From positions 1 through 7,773 of the forward strand of contig CAIKHC010000278.1 of the NCBI GenBank assembly GCA_903827085.1: a stretch of DNA of 7,773 nt, written 5' to 3'. A program made the translations under genes and the position numbers. Shown piece by piece: positions 6,448 through 7,773 of the stretch; the stretch's first letter is position 1, and each line of letters starts with the position of its first letter. The DNA comes from an uncultured Candidatus Nemicrothrix sp. GTDB lineage: Bacteria; Actinomycetota; Acidimicrobiia; Acidimicrobiales; Acidimicrobilacustridaceae. The notes beneath the pieces are model-generated. The model saw only the letters and a program-made list of their open reading frames with translations, was not told the DNA's origin and ran no database searches.

Positions 6448-7544
6448 GCTGCCACCACCAGCGGTGAAGAAGCTGAGGTGAGCGTCGGAGGATGCGGAGC
6501 AAACCACGCAGGTAGCGCTGCGATGAGAAGTCCAATCACAGCAACGAATGGAACCGCAGGAACCTCAAGCGGATTCGTTGAGGGGCTCAGCGCGTCGCCC
6601 ATTCGTCCAACAAAAACGAATGATCCGAATGCGGCGAGCCCAACAAGCGACACCAACCACTCGGGCCCGATCCATGGGTCTGGCCGATAACGGGTTCTCA
6701 TAGTCGACTTACCGCCAGCGACGAGCGCCCCGGCCAGCGCCGCTGCACCTACACCAAGTGCCGGAATGCGAAACAGTGCCGGCGCGCTTGGATCGAGAAG
6801 CCCGTACGAGCCAACGGCAATCGCTACGAGTCCCAGCAACACGAGTCCGACGGAACGACGACGGACCGAAACTGAACTCGAACCACGTCTTCCGTACCCG
6901 CGACTGTCCATCGATGCGGCAAGCGCAACGGCACGATCGAGTGCACCTTCAAGTACAGGCAACGCTGACGCGCTCCAAGCACGGACTCCCCGATCAGAAC
7001 GACCGCGAAGTCGACGGGCTTCGCGAACCTGGCGCGATGCGACAATTGCCTGAGGCGCAAATGTGAACGCGATCGTGACAGCAACGCCAGCTTCGTAGAG
7101 GACCGTCGGAAGCGCCCGAAGCATCCGATACGGACTACACAACGATGTTGCTGCACCAAAGCAGGCCAACACCGCAGCGAGCCGAAGGCCTTGGTAGAAC
7201 GCGGCCATCAAAGATTCAAGGGTGACGGGGCCACCGACGCTCACTCCCGCAGCCCAATCCGGAAGCGTTACCTCAGGGATTGTGAACAGCGTGGTTCCCG
7301 GAACGCGAACACCAAAGAAGATCTGAAAAACGATGCGTACGGCAATCACGATCATTCCGAGGCGCAAAAAACTGGCAAATGATCGGGACCATGGGACATC
7401 AGCACGCCGAGAAACAACCACCCAACCGGAGACAGCGATGATCAGACAGAGGAGAGCTGGGTTCGTTGTGCGTAACGCACATGCCGCCAACGCAACCGCC
7501 CACAGCCACCACGCACCTGGATGAAGAAGTCGGGGTGCTGTCAT
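6444..7544 (-). CDS. ecfT: Energy-coupling factor transmembrane scaffold protein EcfT
   Basis: Membrane scaffold of 366 residues that links the S component to the ATPases. N-terminal hydrophobic stretches lie near 11-24, 29-44, 57-78, 110-134 and 145-167. Two coupling motifs follow: REARRLRG near 174-181, and SMDSRGYG near 211-218, matching the x-A-R-x / ARG elements that dock into the ATPase grooves. The second has Ser in place of the usual Ala before Arg. Beyond the usual EcfT length (about 250-270 residues) there are four more hydrophobic stretches, near 231-250, 257-279, 294-313 and 330-348. They may be a lineage-specific addition. The ATG at 7544 gives an ATGA overlap with the upstream anchored-protein gene; an ATG at 7622 would add 26 non-hydrophobic residues lying over that gene. 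The stop overlaps the ecfA start. The family call is firm; the role of the extra domain is unknown. Confidence 0.88.
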   Translation of the reverse strand: MTAPRLLHPGAWWLWAVALAACALRTTNPALLCLIIAVSGWVVVSRRADVPWSRSFASFLRLGMIVIAVRIVFQIFFGVRVPGTTLFTIPEVTLPDWAAGVSVGGPVTLESLMAAFYQGLRLAAVLACFGAATSLCSPYRMLRALPTVLYEAGVAVTIAFTFAPQAIVASRQVREARRLRGRSDRGVRAWSASALPVLEGALDRAVALAASMDSRGYGRRGSSSVSVRRRSVGLVLLGLVAIAVGSYGLLDPSAPALFRIPALGVGAAALAGALVAGGKSTMRTRYRPDPWIGPEWLVSLVGLAAFGSFVFVGRMGDALSPSTNPLEVPAVPFVAVIGLLIAALPAWFAPHPPTLTSASSPLVVAA

Positions 7545-7771
7545 CGCGACCCGCGCGTCTGAACCCATGCTCCGCCCGCCATCACTCCGATGAGAACGAA
7601 AACCACTGCGATCCCCACCCATCGACCGGCATTTGAGTCAGTTGACTTCGATGACGCGAGTGCGACCTCACCTACGACGACAGCCTCGACAGCACTCGTC
7701 ACCGTCAACGACCCTGTTGCTGCTCCAACTTGCTGCTCGGGGTTTGCGTCGCCAGAACTCGGCGGAATGAG
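7541..7771 (-). CDS. Surface protein with C-terminal membrane anchor, C-terminal end only (possible cobalamin-binding partner)
   Basis: A frame open from the right edge runs 76 codons to a TGA at 7541-7543, overlapping the ecfT start as ATGA. The start and most of the protein lie outside the window. The visible part is a Ser/Thr/Ala/Val-rich low-complexity linker (residues 1-50), then a single hydrophobic helix WVGIAVVFVLIGVMAGGAWV (51-70) and a short basic tail QTRGSR. This is a typical C-terminal anchor of a protein held outside the membrane, tail inside. In related actinobacterial ECF operons the gene at this place encodes a prenyltransferase-repeat and/or DUF4430 protein, the fold pair of eukaryotic transcobalamin and intrinsic factor. 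None of that domain is visible here, so the cobalamin role is inference from position. The four-base overlap, the single open frame and the clear helix make it a real gene rather than noise. Confidence 0.75.
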   Translation of the reverse strand, partial: LIPPSSGDANPEQQVGAATGSLTVTSAVEAVVVGEVALASSKSTDSNAGRWVGIAVVFVLIGVMAGGAWVQTRGSR

Positions 7772-7773
7772 CG

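Noticed and set aside
6448..6507. Longer EcfA from an ATG at 6507
   Set aside because: The extension lies inside ecfT, and the ATG at 6447 forms an ATGA overlap and starts at the first ABC strand.
7545..7622. Longer EcfT from an ATG at 7622
   Set aside because: It would lie entirely over the anchored-protein gene, and the added residues look like an out-of-frame translation.

Overview
The window looks like a chromosomal segment of a moderately GC-rich actinobacterium, possibly an aquatic Acidimicrobiia-type lineage. That placement is inferred from protein style, GTG starts, four-base gene overlaps and the actinobacterial ECF transporter layout; no phylogenetic marker is present. It is compactly coded: nine genes (two cut by the window edges), one 115-base intergenic gap, and no RNA genes, mobile elements or CRISPR.

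Left part, + strand (1-2020): the tail of bioA, then complete bioF and bioD, joined by four-base stop/start overlaps (GTGA, ATGA). These are three consecutive late steps of biotin synthesis: BioF makes 7-keto-8-aminopelargonate (KAPA), BioA turns it into 7,8-diaminopelargonate (DAPA), and BioD makes dethiobiotin. BioB, the last step, is not in the window.

Middle, + strand (2136-2984): a one-component regulator with an excisionase/MerR-like DNA-binding helix-turn-helix followed by a methionine-synthase-type cobalamin-binding module. It has the W-x9-EH signature of CarH/LitR-type B12 photoreceptors (W123, E133, H134) and the lower-ligand histidine (H171). It is the most interesting gene here.

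Right part, - strand (7773 down to 2989): one apparent operon. In transcription order it holds a surface protein with a C-terminal membrane anchor (only its end is visible), EcfT, a double-ATPase EcfA fusion, an ECF S component, and a D-2-hydroxyacid dehydrogenase of the glyoxylate/hydroxypyruvate reductase type. The first four genes are joined by exact ATGA overlaps. The layout resembles the actinobacterial CbrTUV-type ECF systems linked to cobalamin or its precursors, whose anchored partner protein can resemble eukaryotic transcobalamin/intrinsic factor. The operon ends four bases from the end of the B12-sensing regulator, facing it.

Working hypothesis: a vitamin-centred locus combining biotin synthesis, a predicted B12 (possibly light) sensor and a predicted B12-type importer. 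The B12 substrate and the regulatory link are inferences; enzyme and transporter families are read directly from motifs.
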